64,000 nucleotides of DNA from Polyangiaceae bacterium (GCA_016715885.1 JADJXL010000020.1:620001-684000), one strand, 5' to 3'. Shown: positions 10,911 to 20,345, numbered from the stretch's first letter. Notes: generated from the sequence alone by a model not told the origin. Program-made: numbers and translations.

Positions 10911-11159
10911 ATGAAATACAAATACATGAGCGGTATTGAAGTGATGGAAGGAGACGCCGTTATGGTCCACCACCATCGTGAACCCGCTGAAGGCGTCGTT
11001 CTCCATGTGCTCCTTCCCAACTCACCGGAGGCTGAAGCCTGGGGAGTGCCTGAGGGTGGCGTCATGATTGAAGGAGGTGGCCTGGGTCTCTTCGCCACCC
11101 ACTATCTGGAAGACGACGAAGATATCGTCTTTGTGCGTCGCGGGGGCAGCGAACCATGA
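10911..11159 (+). CDS. Small conserved-looking protein, possible immunity-type
   Basis: 82 aa, starting 15 bp after the ankyrin stop and so in the same transcription unit. The sequence reads as a compact beta domain: a GIEVMEGDAVMV start, GVVLHVLLPNSPEAEAW, PEGGVMIEGGGLGLF and an acidic YLEDDEDIVFVRR end. This pattern (GDxV, then SxEAxxW, GGVMI, EDxxFVxR) resembles small proteins that recur beside polymorphic toxin genes, from memory of the family only. It has no signal peptide. No counterpart is recognisable after the first cassette. Confidence 0.6.
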   Translation: MKYKYMSGIEVMEGDAVMVHHHREPAEGVVLHVLLPNSPEAEAWGVPEGGVMIEGGGLGLFATHYLEDDEDIVFVRRGGSEP

Positions 11160-11184
11160 TCGCGCCCGGTCATCCCACCTTGGG

Positions 11185-11275
11185 AAAGGTGCCAACCACC
11201 TTGGAGGCCTCCTCCAAGGTGCCAACCACTTTGGAGGCCTCCTCCAAGGTGCCAACCACTTTGGAGGCCTCCTCC
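11185..11275 (-). repeat. REP-like hairpin repeat cluster, three copies
   Basis: Three copies of AAGGTGCCAACCACTT (the first with ACCACC) at 11185, 11216 and 11247. The period is 31 bp and the shared spacer is GGAGGCCTCCTCC, itself a perfect GGAGG/CCTCC palindrome. The cluster fills the gap between two convergent genes (stops at 11159 and 11280), a position suited to a transcription terminator. Confidence 0.9.
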
Positions 11276-11279
11276 GTTC

Positions 11280-14200
11280 TCAGTTGATCCCGCAGGTGAT
11301 CTTGTTGTCCGCCTCGTCTTTGTTGTTTCCGTCGTTGCACTCCGCAATGACGTTGGCCTGATCGACGATGGCGTAGAGCAGCACGAGTAAGCCTGGGGGG
11401 AACTTCGATATTTGTGGGTTCAGCATGATGCTTTGGCCGGGATCCAGCGGCCCCGCGATCGTTTCCTCGTGAATCGCCGTGCCACCCGCGTTAGGATCGC
11501 CCGCGTAGTAACGCACGACGATGTTGCTCGCGGGCGCCGACCCGTCGTTGTAGACCGTCGTGAGCACCGTGGGCATCGGGCACGACCCGTCGGACGCCAG
11601 ACCCAAGTCGACACGCAAATCCGGCCCGACTTCGCCCGGCATGACCGGCGCAACGAGCTCATTGTTGTCCTCGTTGCATTCGCGCTGCACGTTGGTATCG
11701 TCGACGACCGCCCGAACCGTGGCAGGCAGCACGCCGGGGGAATTGTTCGCAGAATCGTAGCTGACCGTCAGCAGAATCGAATCCCCCGGATCGATGTTGG
11801 TCGAAAGCGTCGTCGTGAGCGGCGTTTGCATATTGTCCGCATAGAGCGCTTCATTGGGCATACCGCCCGCCCATTCGCCATAGAACGCGATCACGACCCC
11901 GGGGCCGACGCGTTCGTCGCCGTCGTTGCGAATTTCGACGGTAATGTCGAGCTTCTTCGAAAGCTGCCCGCACGCCGCATCGGGCGACGACACTTGAATG
12001 GCCGAGACGCGCAAGTCCGGGGCGACTCCATAGGCTCGTGGATTCGATCGATACGTGTTGTATTGGCGCCCATTGTAGGGCTTCCAGCTCTCGGGCTCCT
12101 TGACCGGAATCGCGCCGCTTTCGAGCACGTTCGTCACGTGATACGCGTGCTGATTCCACATTCGACGCGCAGAAACCCACGTGTCGCTCGCGTCACCCCA
12201 GACGGCGATGCCGTTGGGATGGTTGATGCCCACCGAGCAAGTGCTCGCATCGTTATTCGAGCACAATACGATTTCCGCATTTCCGTCGTTGTCGACGTCG
12301 GCGACCACGGGGTTCTCCGTGCGCGTACGGCTCGGCGAATTGCCTTTGAACAGCACTTGCGAAGTCGTCCCGTCATAGATGCGGAACCAACATTCGTCGT
12401 TGTAAATGACCTCCGCAGCGCCGTCGCCATTGAAGTCGAATACGCTGGACGACGTGACGCGGCTCGAATCGTCTTCGGTGACGCGCATCCACCCGTTGTG
12501 CAAACACGTGCATTCAGCCTTGATTTTGTTGCACACCGCGCCCGCATTGCAATCGGCGTCTTGCGTGCACGTTGCGCCCGGACTGCGTACCGGGTTGCCC
12601 TGATTGCCCATCATGGAGTCGTTGAAAGCGGTCGGCCAAGCAGGGCAATTCATCGAAGGATCTTGCAAATCGATCATCATGTACCGCAGACCGAACGCCG
12701 TTCCAATTTCGGGGAACCCATCGCCGTCGAAATCATCGACGTTCGGTGCACCGCCATTGGTTCCCGCATTGAGGTTGATGAAGCGCTGCTGAACGCCAGT
12801 TTCACCGTTGTAAATGGCCAGATACCCGTTCGAGATGAGCACCACTTCGGGTTTGCCATCGAGCGGATTTTGCGGCCCGGGGGCCATCGATTGGTCCGTT
12901 CCGAGCATGTCGACGATGGCACAATACCCATCCCGCTGCGCATTGGGCACCTTCACCGTGCCATTGACGGTTTGTCCATCCCAAACCATCGTCAACCTGC
13001 CATTACAAAAATCGCTTGGATCCCCGGCCATGCAATCGGCGCGTTTCGTGACGCCCGCAGGAGGCGTGGGAAATGTATAGACGGTCGTGCCCGCAATGAT
13101 TTCTTGCCCGCTGTCGCCCACGAGGTTCGCGACGCATGAAATAGGGCCCAAGGTACTGGTGCCATTGGGAACGCCCGTACCAGAGAACTTGTCGAGCAAT
13201 ACGAGCTTCCCCGTCGCCATGTCTTTGTCGAACGTAAACGCATGCTTACCGACGACCACTTCGGCAAATCCCTTGCCATCCAAGTTTGCAATGGAAATTG
13301 CGGGGCCGTTGTGACCTCCGCTCAACCATTGATTGTCCGCGCGCATGATCTGGTTGCCCTGGTTGTCCAATATGAAAAATCCCAGAATTTCGCTCGGTAC
13401 GACGATTTCGGGCACGCCGTCACCATCGATGTCGCCCACGGCGGGAGATGCCGTGGAATTCCCAATCGCATTGGCGCACGTGTATGCCATGTTGAGCGGA
13501 TCGCCTTCATGCCACACGGCAGGCCCTGCAAACGCAAAGTAATCCTTGCCCTTGTTCGGCCCGCCGCCATGAATGGCCCGAACGATGCCATTCGTCGCCG
13601 CATCCGTGCCGCAATACGTCATGAATATGATCTCGGCAAAATCGAGCTCGTTGATGAGACCATCTCCGTTGTCGTCATCCAGGTTCGCGACGAGCGGCGT
13701 CATGCTGACTTGCGCCGACACCGGGAACGGAGCATTCACGGCATTGTTGGCCGGCGACCCGGATCCCGTTCCGCCCCATTGAATTTCCTTCGTGGGCAAG
13801 ACTTGAGAAAACGGCACCGCCGGAAGCGTACACGTGGGCGCTTTGCCCGTGCCAGTGCATTCACCCGCTTCGCACACCGTATTCGAAGGACAATCCCAAT
13901 CGTCTTCGCACGGACAAATCGAATGACCAGGGCTCTCGTTCGTACACATGCTCGGGAAGTACGAAGTGCTCCCGCAAGTGTATTGCTCTACTTGTCCACC
14001 GCCATTCGCATTGCACTCGTAAAGCACCTCCCCAATGCAAGTCGTCGCGCCAGGCGCGCAGATGTCATTGACGCAAACCGTACCATTGCAATACTGATTC
14101 GTCGCGCATTGGATGTCCATCGTGCACGAATTGTCCTTGCAAATCGCGCCGCCGCCCGGCGTCGTCTCGCAAATCTCCGTGCCGCTGCACATGAGCCATT

Positions 14201-14519
14201 GGCAAGTATTGTTCACGCACGTCGCAACACCGCCTTGCACTTCGCAATGTTGATCGGGATTGCACGCGACGCCGGCGCATATATCGCCGCTCCCGCCACC
14301 TCCGCCGGATCCACCGGTGCCGCCCGAACCGCCGACGAAGATGTTACCTGCATCGCCCCCCATTCCGCCAGAGCCAGCCATACCGGCTTCGCCCGCAGAA
14401 CCCCCTGCCCCACCGCTGGTCGATCCGGGGGTTTGGGTCGTGCCATCCCCGCAACCGGTGACCCAGCCAAGAACACCACATATTCCGAGCCCAACAAGTG
14501 AAATTTTGGATTTCCGCAT
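11280..14519 (-). CDS. Large lipoprotein with FG-GAP/VCBS-like propeller and two CARDB-like domains
   Basis: 1079 aa. The signal ends in a VTGC lipobox, followed by a Gly/Ser-rich linker (about residues 25-75). A Cys-rich region with EGF-like spacing comes next (CNPDQHCEVQGGVATC, CATNQYCNGTVC, CPSNTVCEAGEC). The central about 600 residues carry repeated calcium-type loops (DLDDDNGDGLIN, DIDGDGVPEIVV, DFDGDGFPEIG, DFNGDGAAEVIY, DVDNDGNAEIVL), typical of FG-GAP beta-propellers. The end has two CARDB-like Ig folds (APDLRVSAIQV, GPDLRVDLGLA). Such proteins are surface-exposed adhesion or binding scaffolds; no enzyme motif is seen. It diverges from the PNGase gene across 262 bp that must hold both promoters. 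Confidence 0.85.
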   Translation of the reverse strand: MRKSKISLVGLGICGVLGWVTGCGDGTTQTPGSTSGGAGGSAGEAGMAGSGGMGGDAGNIFVGGSGGTGGSGGGGGSGDICAGVACNPDQHCEVQGGVATCVNNTCQWLMCSGTEICETTPGGGAICKDNSCTMDIQCATNQYCNGTVCVNDICAPGATTCIGEVLYECNANGGGQVEQYTCGSTSYFPSMCTNESPGHSICPCEDDWDCPSNTVCEAGECTGTGKAPTCTLPAVPFSQVLPTKEIQWGGTGSGSPANNAVNAPFPVSAQVSMTPLVANLDDDNGDGLINELDFAEIIFMTYCGTDAATNGIVRAIHGGGPNKGKDYFAFAGPAVWHEGDPLNMAYTCANAIGNSTASPAVGDIDGDGVPEIVVPSEILGFFILDNQGNQIMRADNQWLSGGHNGPAISIANLDGKGFAEVVVGKHAFTFDKDMATGKLVLLDKFSGTGVPNGTSTLGPISCVANLVGDSGQEIIAGTTVYTFPTPPAGVTKRADCMAGDPSDFCNGRLTMVWDGQTVNGTVKVPNAQRDGYCAIVDMLGTDQSMAPGPQNPLDGKPEVVLISNGYLAIYNGETGVQQRFINLNAGTNGGAPNVDDFDGDGFPEIGTAFGLRYMMIDLQDPSMNCPAWPTAFNDSMMGNQGNPVRSPGATCTQDADCNAGAVCNKIKAECTCLHNGWMRVTEDDSSRVTSSSVFDFNGDGAAEVIYNDECWFRIYDGTTSQVLFKGNSPSRTRTENPVVADVDNDGNAEIVLCSNNDASTCSVGINHPNGIAVWGDASDTWVSARRMWNQHAYHVTNVLESGAIPVKEPESWKPYNGRQYNTYRSNPRAYGVAPDLRVSAIQVSSPDAACGQLSKKLDITVEIRNDGDERVGPGVVIAFYGEWAGGMPNEALYADNMQTPLTTTLSTNIDPGDSILLTVSYDSANNSPGVLPATVRAVVDDTNVQRECNEDNNELVAPVMPGEVGPDLRVDLGLASDGSCPMPTVLTTVYNDGSAPASNIVVRYYAGDPNAGGTAIHEETIAGPLDPGQSIMLNPQISKFPPGLLVLLYAIVDQANVIAECNDGNNKDEADNKITCGIN

Positions 14520-14781
14520 GCAAGCACGGTATCAAAGTTCCAAAGCGTTGAAAAGCCCCGCTATACGCATGCTCTCGAACAATTCCCCTTGACGCCGTTT
14601 GCGTCTCGTGTGTCGCAAGGTCGAAGGCGCACGGGCCATCGAACCGCTCTGCCAACTCTGGTGCGCTCGCGGGTTCCTCCACGGAAAATGGCAACACGCC
14701 TTCGAAACACTCACGCCCCGAGTTTCCCGACGCTCGATTCTTCCCCCCAAATCGCCAGAGATTCATGATAACGTAGCGTCC

Positions 14782-16461
14782 ATGAACAGGCGCATGGCGT
14801 ATGGGGTTTTCGTATCCATCATTTCTTTGGCGAGCTGCTCGTCGCCCAACAATTCGAACACCAGCTCGTCCACGACCGGATCGGGCGGCTCTGGAGGCTC
14901 GGGCGGCGCTGGAGGCGAAGGCGGAGCGCCTCCCTCATCCATCGTATGCGATGCACTCGGCCTACCGTCGAAACCATTTTCCGATGGCCCCACGGGTAGT
15001 TATCGACGCGATATCGCGGCCGACTTTTCACTCGAGCTGTTGAACGAAGGCACGTGGCATTTCAAAACACAGTGGAGCGGCTGTGAAAATTACATTTTCA
15101 TTCCGGATACACTCGTCGTGTCGGCGCTGGATTCCACGAGCATTTGGGAAGACGACATCGATACGTTGATGAAGCGTTCGCCGCCCAACACGCATTACTT
15201 TTTCGTATCGCGGGCGCAGACGGATGAAACGGCGAAAACGTCGCTCGAAGCGATGCGAGCGCGGATCGATCAAACATTGACGACCGTGACGGGCGTCGAT
15301 ACGGAAGCTTGGCGCAAGCGACTGCACGTGGTTGCGACGCGTGCGGGAGCAATTGGCGGGTGGGTGCAAGATGTGCTTTCGACGCACGGGCGCGTGGGGT
15401 TTGCGATTGACAGGCAGCAGAAAATTCGGGGCGTGGGGTCATTTGCGGATGTGAATCGATTCGATTCGGCGCTGGATCAGGCGATGCAGTGGCCGTGGAA
15501 GGCGAACCTTTCGTATGCCGCGTACGAAGCCAAGTTCTTGAATTTCGATGCGGAACAACAAATTCGGCTCGATACGGACGGAGCGACGGTGGTTCCTTTG
15601 TGGAATGGCGAAGTGCTCGCGGAGTTTGCCGAAACGGACGTGGCGCTGCCTTCGGCCGACGAAATGGCCAAGTTCGATACGCTGGAAGTGGAAGTGGAGC
15701 AAGGTTGTCCCGAGCCGAAGAACCCGGAATTCGGCAATTGCGGCGCTTGGGATTATCTCGCGTCGCTCGGCGTGCGTGACGAAATGATGCAAAACGTCGA
15801 GATTGCGCGGTTCATCACGACGTACCATCGCGAATCGCATTGGGTGGTCGACGTGTCCCCGATGCTGGTGCATTTGCAAAAAGGAGGGATGCACCATTTC
15901 CGTTGGGACTTTGCGCCGTCGTGGAACACGCAACCGACGGCGACGAAGTTATCGCTACGTTTCTCGAACAAAAACAAGGGCTTGCGCCCCACGCGCGCCA
16001 CGTTCCTCTGGTCCGGCGGCACGTTCGATTCGATGTACAACATGTCGCACGCGCCGGCGACGGTGGCGGTGTCTCCAGCGGCAAAGCGCGTCGAGCTGTG
16101 GGCGTTGATTACGGGGCACGGGGCCGAAACGGGTCAATGCGCAGAATTCTGCAATCACAAGCACGAATTCACGGTCAATGGCAAGGCGTACGTGAAAGAG
16201 CACAAAGAAGCGGGTTCGAAGGACAAATGCGTTCCGGAAGCGGACAAAGGCATGACGCCGAATCAAGGTGGAACGTGGTGGTTCGGCCGAGGTGGGTGGT
16301 GTCCGGGGCAAAAGGTGCATCCGTGGATGACGGATGTCACGGCGGACGTGACGCCGGGCATGGACGCGATGATTGGATATCGCGGGCTTTATGGAACGAG
16401 CGATCCGCCGGATGCCGCGGGCAACATCAACATGGTGTCGTATTTGGTGGAATACGAATAG
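14782..16461 (+). CDS. Peptide-N-glycosidase F-type lipoprotein
   Basis: 559 aa. The start at 14782 gives a signal ending LASCSS, a lipobox. A Ser/Gly linker comes next, then about 250 residues of unassigned sequence. The C-terminal part is the two-layer jelly-roll of N-glycanase: FDTLEVEVEQGCP, ECGAWDYLASL-like NCGAWDYLASL, IARFITTYHRESHWVVDVSP, ELWALITGHG, CNHKHEFTVNGK and the signature NQGGTWWFGRGGWCPGQ-VHPW. PNGase F cleaves the amide between Asn and the first GlcNAc of N-glycans. The domain match is strong; catalytic competence of the acidic residues should be checked against PNGase F. An exported deglycosidase suits a predator of microbes. Its stop is 1 bp from the stop of the convergent gene. 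Confidence 0.85.
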   Translation: MNRRMAYGVFVSIISLASCSSPNNSNTSSSTTGSGGSGGSGGAGGEGGAPPSSIVCDALGLPSKPFSDGPTGSYRRDIAADFSLELLNEGTWHFKTQWSGCENYIFIPDTLVVSALDSTSIWEDDIDTLMKRSPPNTHYFFVSRAQTDETAKTSLEAMRARIDQTLTTVTGVDTEAWRKRLHVVATRAGAIGGWVQDVLSTHGRVGFAIDRQQKIRGVGSFADVNRFDSALDQAMQWPWKANLSYAAYEAKFLNFDAEQQIRLDTDGATVVPLWNGEVLAEFAETDVALPSADEMAKFDTLEVEVEQGCPEPKNPEFGNCGAWDYLASLGVRDEMMQNVEIARFITTYHRESHWVVDVSPMLVHLQKGGMHHFRWDFAPSWNTQPTATKLSLRFSNKNKGLRPTRATFLWSGGTFDSMYNMSHAPATVAVSPAAKRVELWALITGHGAETGQCAEFCNHKHEFTVNGKAYVKEHKEAGSKDKCVPEADKGMTPNQGGTWWFGRGGWCPGQKVHPWMTDVTADVTPGMDAMIGYRGLYGTSDPPDAAGNINMVSYLVEYE

Positions 16462-16462
16462 G

Positions 16463-18307
16463 TCAACGGAGCGGAAAAGCGCCGCGGTATTCGCGTTCGA
16501 CCGCGAGGACGACGGCCGCATCGTCGACGAGGTAATCGGTCGGATGACTTGCGCCCGCTATGATTCGCCCGAGCCAGAACCCGCCTTCGTACAAATCGGA
16601 ACCAAATTTGGCATTTTGCGCCGCCACTTCGGGTAATCCATACTGCCCGAATTGCGCGAACATCATGTCCTCGAGAGCAAATCGCTTTGGAAAACCAAAT
16701 CCAGGCGCGTCCTCGTGACTCACGAACACCGGCATGGCGCCATCATCGAGGAGCCCTCGGCGCGCGAGCCACGCGGAATCTTCGAGCTGAGCCCACATCG
16801 CAATGCAATCGGTCGAGTAAAAGGTGATCCGGCTTTTTTGCTTCAATGGCAAAATGCTCACCGCGCCATCGACGGTCATCCACGCTTCGGGAAACGTGTC
16901 GCCTGGCGCAGGTCGCCCAACCAATGCAGGATCCGCATCCGCGGGACGAACGAGCAAGGTCGCAATCGATTCTTTGGAATTGAGACGCCACGAAGGTTCG
17001 TCGCTGGCAAGATCCGCTGGATACGACGTTTCGATCCGCACCGAAGTATCGTGAAACATGGGTTTCAAAAGTCCCTCGAAAAGGTTCCACGGCATTTCGA
17101 AGGACACCGTTTGGCCCGGTGGAACGTACTTTTCGGCCAAAAGTCGACCCAGCTCGTCGCGCACGGTGGCCTGGAGGGGCAATGCGCCAGGATTGTGCAA
17201 CGGTAAACGCGCCGATTCGCCCGCTCGAAAATAGGCACCTCGCGGGGCGTCGAGCTGCGTGACGTGTCCTCCGGGACGCAAGAAATACCTATCGACGTAG
17301 AAAAAGTCCGACACGATGAGGTCGCCCGCGACGAACGCGGCGTCGGTGCCCACTGCATTGGTTTGCGCATAACCGGCGAGCCGCGGGACGCCGTCGGTAA
17401 TTTCATACAAGTACGTTCCTGAAAGCGTCGTGGCGGCGAGCCACGGGCCATCGATGTCCACGGCCACGACGACGCCCGGCGGGTGCACTTCCATTTCAAT
17501 GGCGAGCGATTCTGACGAAACGACGAGCGCGCCTTGGGAGCCAAGCGCGACGACGGCGCGCGAATCACGCGCGGCAAGGTCGACCGGTGGGCCCGAAAGC
17601 GGCATCGACGCGATTTCAGCGGGCACGGCGGACGTCGTATCGATCAGCAAAAGGCCGCGATCCGAAGTGGCCACGACGACGCCCTGCGACGTAGCGTCGA
17701 CGAATCGCACATTGCCGGCCACGGATGTCTTCGCGAGCTCGGACAAGGTGCCGTCCGGCGCAATGCGAGCGTTCCAGAGGCCTTCGTCGAAGCGAGCGAG
17801 CCACAACGTGTCATCCTTGACGAAGATATCCCGGACAAACATTTGTGGACCTGGCAAAGCGGCTGCATCGCGCAATACAGGGATACTGGGATCGGCAATG
17901 CTGAACGCGGCGAGCGAATCCGATCGGTCCGAGCCGCAAAAAAGCGATGCTGATGGCTCGTGGATGGCCAACGTCGAACATCGCGGCACGGGATCGGCAG
18001 GTTTGTCCAGGGTGAGGACGAGCTGTCCTTCGGCGCCAAGCTGATATGCGGCGAGGCCGTCGAAGCTATTGGCAACGTAAATGCGGTCGCCCATGGGCGC
18101 AAGCTCGCCGAGATGCGAGCTGAACGTGGTGTGCTCGAATCGCGCGCGTTCGACGATACCTGGAATGACCCATTCGGGTTCTGGATCCGGCGGGACTACA
18201 TCGACGTGATCCCCCGATTGTGCGGGCGCGGCGGTGGTGCAAGCGGCGAGCAGGGGCCCGCAAAACAGCATGGTTGCGACCATGGGCGTAGCATACCGTT
18301 CGACCAT
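16463..18307 (-). CDS. Beta-propeller lipoprotein with thioredoxin-like C-terminus
   Basis: 614 aa from the ATG at 18307, chosen because it begins a signal with lipobox GPLLAAC; the frame extends further upstream without a plausible leader. Residues about 40-330 are repeated short beta units (GDRIYVANSFDGLAAY, DDTLWLARFDEGLW, GVVVATSDRGLLLID, GPWLAATTLSGTYLY) as in LVIVD or YncE-like propellers. The C-terminal third has VGRPAPGDTFPEAWM and ILPLKQKSRITFYSTDCIAMWAQLED, which resembles a TlpA/AhpC thioredoxin fold. The expected CxxC is reduced to a single Cys. No enzymatic role can be assigned. It ends 1 bp from the PNGase stop. Confidence 0.65.
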   Translation of the reverse strand: MVERYATPMVATMLFCGPLLAACTTAAPAQSGDHVDVVPPDPEPEWVIPGIVERARFEHTTFSSHLGELAPMGDRIYVANSFDGLAAYQLGAEGQLVLTLDKPADPVPRCSTLAIHEPSASLFCGSDRSDSLAAFSIADPSIPVLRDAAALPGPQMFVRDIFVKDDTLWLARFDEGLWNARIAPDGTLSELAKTSVAGNVRFVDATSQGVVVATSDRGLLLIDTTSAVPAEIASMPLSGPPVDLAARDSRAVVALGSQGALVVSSESLAIEMEVHPPGVVVAVDIDGPWLAATTLSGTYLYEITDGVPRLAGYAQTNAVGTDAAFVAGDLIVSDFFYVDRYFLRPGGHVTQLDAPRGAYFRAGESARLPLHNPGALPLQATVRDELGRLLAEKYVPPGQTVSFEMPWNLFEGLLKPMFHDTSVRIETSYPADLASDEPSWRLNSKESIATLLVRPADADPALVGRPAPGDTFPEAWMTVDGAVSILPLKQKSRITFYSTDCIAMWAQLEDSAWLARRGLLDDGAMPVFVSHEDAPGFGFPKRFALEDMMFAQFGQYGLPEVAAQNAKFGSDLYEGGFWLGRIIAGASHPTDYLVDDAAVVLAVEREYRGAFPLR

Positions 18308-18460
18308 GGATGTCCGCGCTGCGAGGTTTTCGCGCATGGCTCGTCGTCGAGCATTTCGCAGCGACGCACAAGTACGAAAGATCGTGCCGAATGAATGGGC
18401 GCGAACGCGATCACGGTCGACGCGCTGAGGTGGCAATCGCGAATCCCGATGGAAGGCGCG

Positions 18461-19141
18461 TCAAGGCACCTTCGTAATCACGCCGCAGCCGACACGTGCG
18501 CCCGCATTGCCCGTCGGTTGCGTCACGAAGTCGTCGGCCTCGGCGTGCACCATGAGCGCTCGTCCGACCACGTGGAACCACCCCGAGCCGTCGCCGATCG
18601 ACCATAGATCCGTGGACATCGTCAACGTACCTTTTCCGTCGGATCCAATGGTTATGTTGCCAATGTCGCCCAAATGAAATTCGCCCACGCCCCACTTACC
18701 GTGGTCTTGCATGTCCGGATTCCAATGGCCCATGGCACCCATTCCGTCCATCGAGCAGTCGCCCATCTCGTGAATATGCACCGCTCGTTCACCCGGCACC
18801 GCACCGGCGATGTTCAGCGTCAGCGTGACCTTGCCGTTTTCTCCGACGAACGTCGCCGTTCCCGTCACCGAGCTACCGCTTTGCGGCGCGATGATCGCTT
18901 CCGCTTTCACGCTCGCCATCGCACCACCCCCGCCACCTTGGCCACCGCCGCCTTGACCACCGCCACCTTGGCCACCGCCGCCTTGACCACCGCCACCTTG
19001 GCCACCTGCGGCGCCCGTGCCAGCCGCACCACCTTGCCCATTCGACGACGTGTCACTCGTCGTTTCGCCATCACAGCCGAGGTTCGTCATGGATGCGACA
19101 GCGCAAAACAAGCTTACCCATTTCCAATCACAATGATGCAT
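18461..19141 (-). CDS. sodC: Cu/Zn superoxide dismutase lipoprotein
   Basis: 226 aa. GGGGGAAC sits before the ATG at 19141. The signal ends LGC, then a long Gly/Gln linker (residues 33-75) made by a 15-bp GGQGG-coding repeat. The SodC domain has Cu ligands His122 and His124 in VHIHEMG, a bridging-type His139, zinc-loop His147 and His156 (GEFHLGDIGN), and Cu ligand His199 in ALMVHAEADDF. Cys129 and Cys219 can form the conserved disulfide. It should dismutate superoxide outside the cytoplasm. The Gly-rich spacer probably lifts the enzyme from the membrane. Neighbours are lipoproteins with no metabolic link. Confidence 0.9.
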   Translation of the reverse strand: MHHCDWKWVSLFCAVASMTNLGCDGETTSDTSSNGQGGAAGTGAAGGQGGGGQGGGGQGGGGQGGGGQGGGGGAMASVKAEAIIAPQSGSSVTGTATFVGENGKVTLTLNIAGAVPGERAVHIHEMGDCSMDGMGAMGHWNPDMQDHGKWGVGEFHLGDIGNITIGSDGKGTLTMSTDLWSIGDGSGWFHVVGRALMVHAEADDFVTQPTGNAGARVGCGVITKVP

Positions 19142-19196
19142 GCTGTTCCCCCCAAGGTTGGTCCGAGGGTACCACAGCGATGCTACAGTGACAGGG

Positions 19197-20138
19197 TCAA
19201 ATTCTCTTGGGCCCGCGTACCGACGGCGGCGGTGCAATCGTTCCCGTCGAAGGCGGAATGGGTGATAGCCCGGAGCTCGAATCTCGGAGAGGCGCGATGA
19301 CGCGGGTCGACGAAGGTCCACCGAGGTACCCGGGGCTCGATGGTGAGGGTCCTTGAATGAATTGCGTCGACGGGGGCGGAAATGTGAGTCCTCGCGTGGA
19401 TGTGGGTCCTGCGATTGCCTGGTTTTGCTCGAGCGCTCGTTTGGCTTCGGCGCGAGTGGATTCGAGCACGTCGAAGTAGCCAAAAATGTCGTGTTCGATT
19501 TCCGTTGGCATGCCGATGGTTCGTTCGATTTCCGCGATGACGTCTTGGCGCAGCTCGTTCAGCATGTGCAAGGTTTCGCCGAGCAAGGTCATTGCATGTT
19601 TTCGCGTCCCTGCATTGATTTCGGCGCGCTGGGCGAGCGTGGTGGCGATTCGTTCGCCCGCGTAGACGAATCCCATCGCCCAATCGTAGAGGGTTTTTCC
19701 ACCTGCAAGCGGAATCCGTAGCAGGTCTTCCACGATGCTCGGGACATTTTGCCTGCGCACCTCGGCCGCCGCGGCTTGTTCCGGATATGCGTCACGTAGT
19801 CGGTCGGTATTCGGAATGAGCGCATGCCGCACACGCTTGACCGCCTCGACGATGGCAGGGTCGACCCCGGGGACTCGCAGGTAAGCCTCGGTCAGGTACC
19901 AAATGCCCATGCCGAAGCTATCGACCTCCGCATGGCGCAGCGCGAGCTCTTCGGCAAACGGCTTGCCCCCCGTCAGTGGCGCTGGGAGCGCGAGGATTGC
20001 CTTACGCTGCTCTTCCAGGATGCTCTCTTGCGCCTTGCCCACTTGGGTACGCAGGAGTGCATCGCGACGGATCGAGAGCAGGTCTTCGAGGCCGAGCCGA
20101 AGGTCGGTGAGGTTCAACAGCGCGTATGTCTGCGGCAC
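19197..20138 (-). CDS. Uncharacterised helical protein with Pro/Ser-rich tail
   Basis: About 313 aa if the GTG at 20138 is used; the open frame continues upstream only by reading the repeat cluster, and no ATG is available. The first about 210 residues are mostly helical (LTDLRLGLEDLLSIRRDALLRTQ, EEQRKAILALPAPL, AEINAGTRKHAMTLLGETLHMLNELRQDVIAEIERT). The last about 80 are rich in Pro, Ser and Thr. No signal peptide or known domain was recognised. It could be a cytoplasmic structural or regulatory protein. Start choice is uncertain. Confidence 0.6.
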   Translation of the reverse strand: MPQTYALLNLTDLRLGLEDLLSIRRDALLRTQVGKAQESILEEQRKAILALPAPLTGGKPFAEELALRHAEVDSFGMGIWYLTEAYLRVPGVDPAIVEAVKRVRHALIPNTDRLRDAYPEQAAAAEVRRQNVPSIVEDLLRIPLAGGKTLYDWAMGFVYAGERIATTLAQRAEINAGTRKHAMTLLGETLHMLNELRQDVIAEIERTIGMPTEIEHDIFGYFDVLESTRAEAKRALEQNQAIAGPTSTRGLTFPPPSTQFIQGPSPSSPGYLGGPSSTRVIAPLRDSSSGLSPIPPSTGTIAPPPSVRGPKRI

Positions 20139-20210
20139 GACTGGCGTGGAGGGTAGAAGAGTTTCTCTTGCAACGCAAGTTTTGGGCGTAAGGGGAAATG
20201 CTTTCGATGA

Positions 20211-20345
20211 AAAGGTGCCAACCACTTTTGGCGGGGTAGGAAGCGTTACCCCGGTGAAAAGGTGCCAACCACTTTTGGCGAGGTAGGAAGCGTTACCCCC
20301 GTGAAAAGGTGCCAACCACTTTTGGCGAGGTAGGATGCGTTACCC
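20211..20345 (-). repeat. REP-like hairpin repeat cluster, three copies, 47-bp period
   Basis: AAAAGGTGCCAACCACTTTT occurs at about 20211, 20257 and 20304, each followed by GGCGAGGTAGGAAGCGTTACCCC. The unit is about 47 bp and nearly perfect. Relative to the minus-strand gene that starts at 20138, the repeats are upstream and read AAGTGGTTGGCACCTT towards the gene. Confidence 0.9.

Noticed and set aside
11412..13139. 575-aa plus-strand frame
   Set aside because: It is antisense to the FG-GAP lipoprotein; Arg/His-rich composition is typical of a shadow frame in GC-rich DNA.
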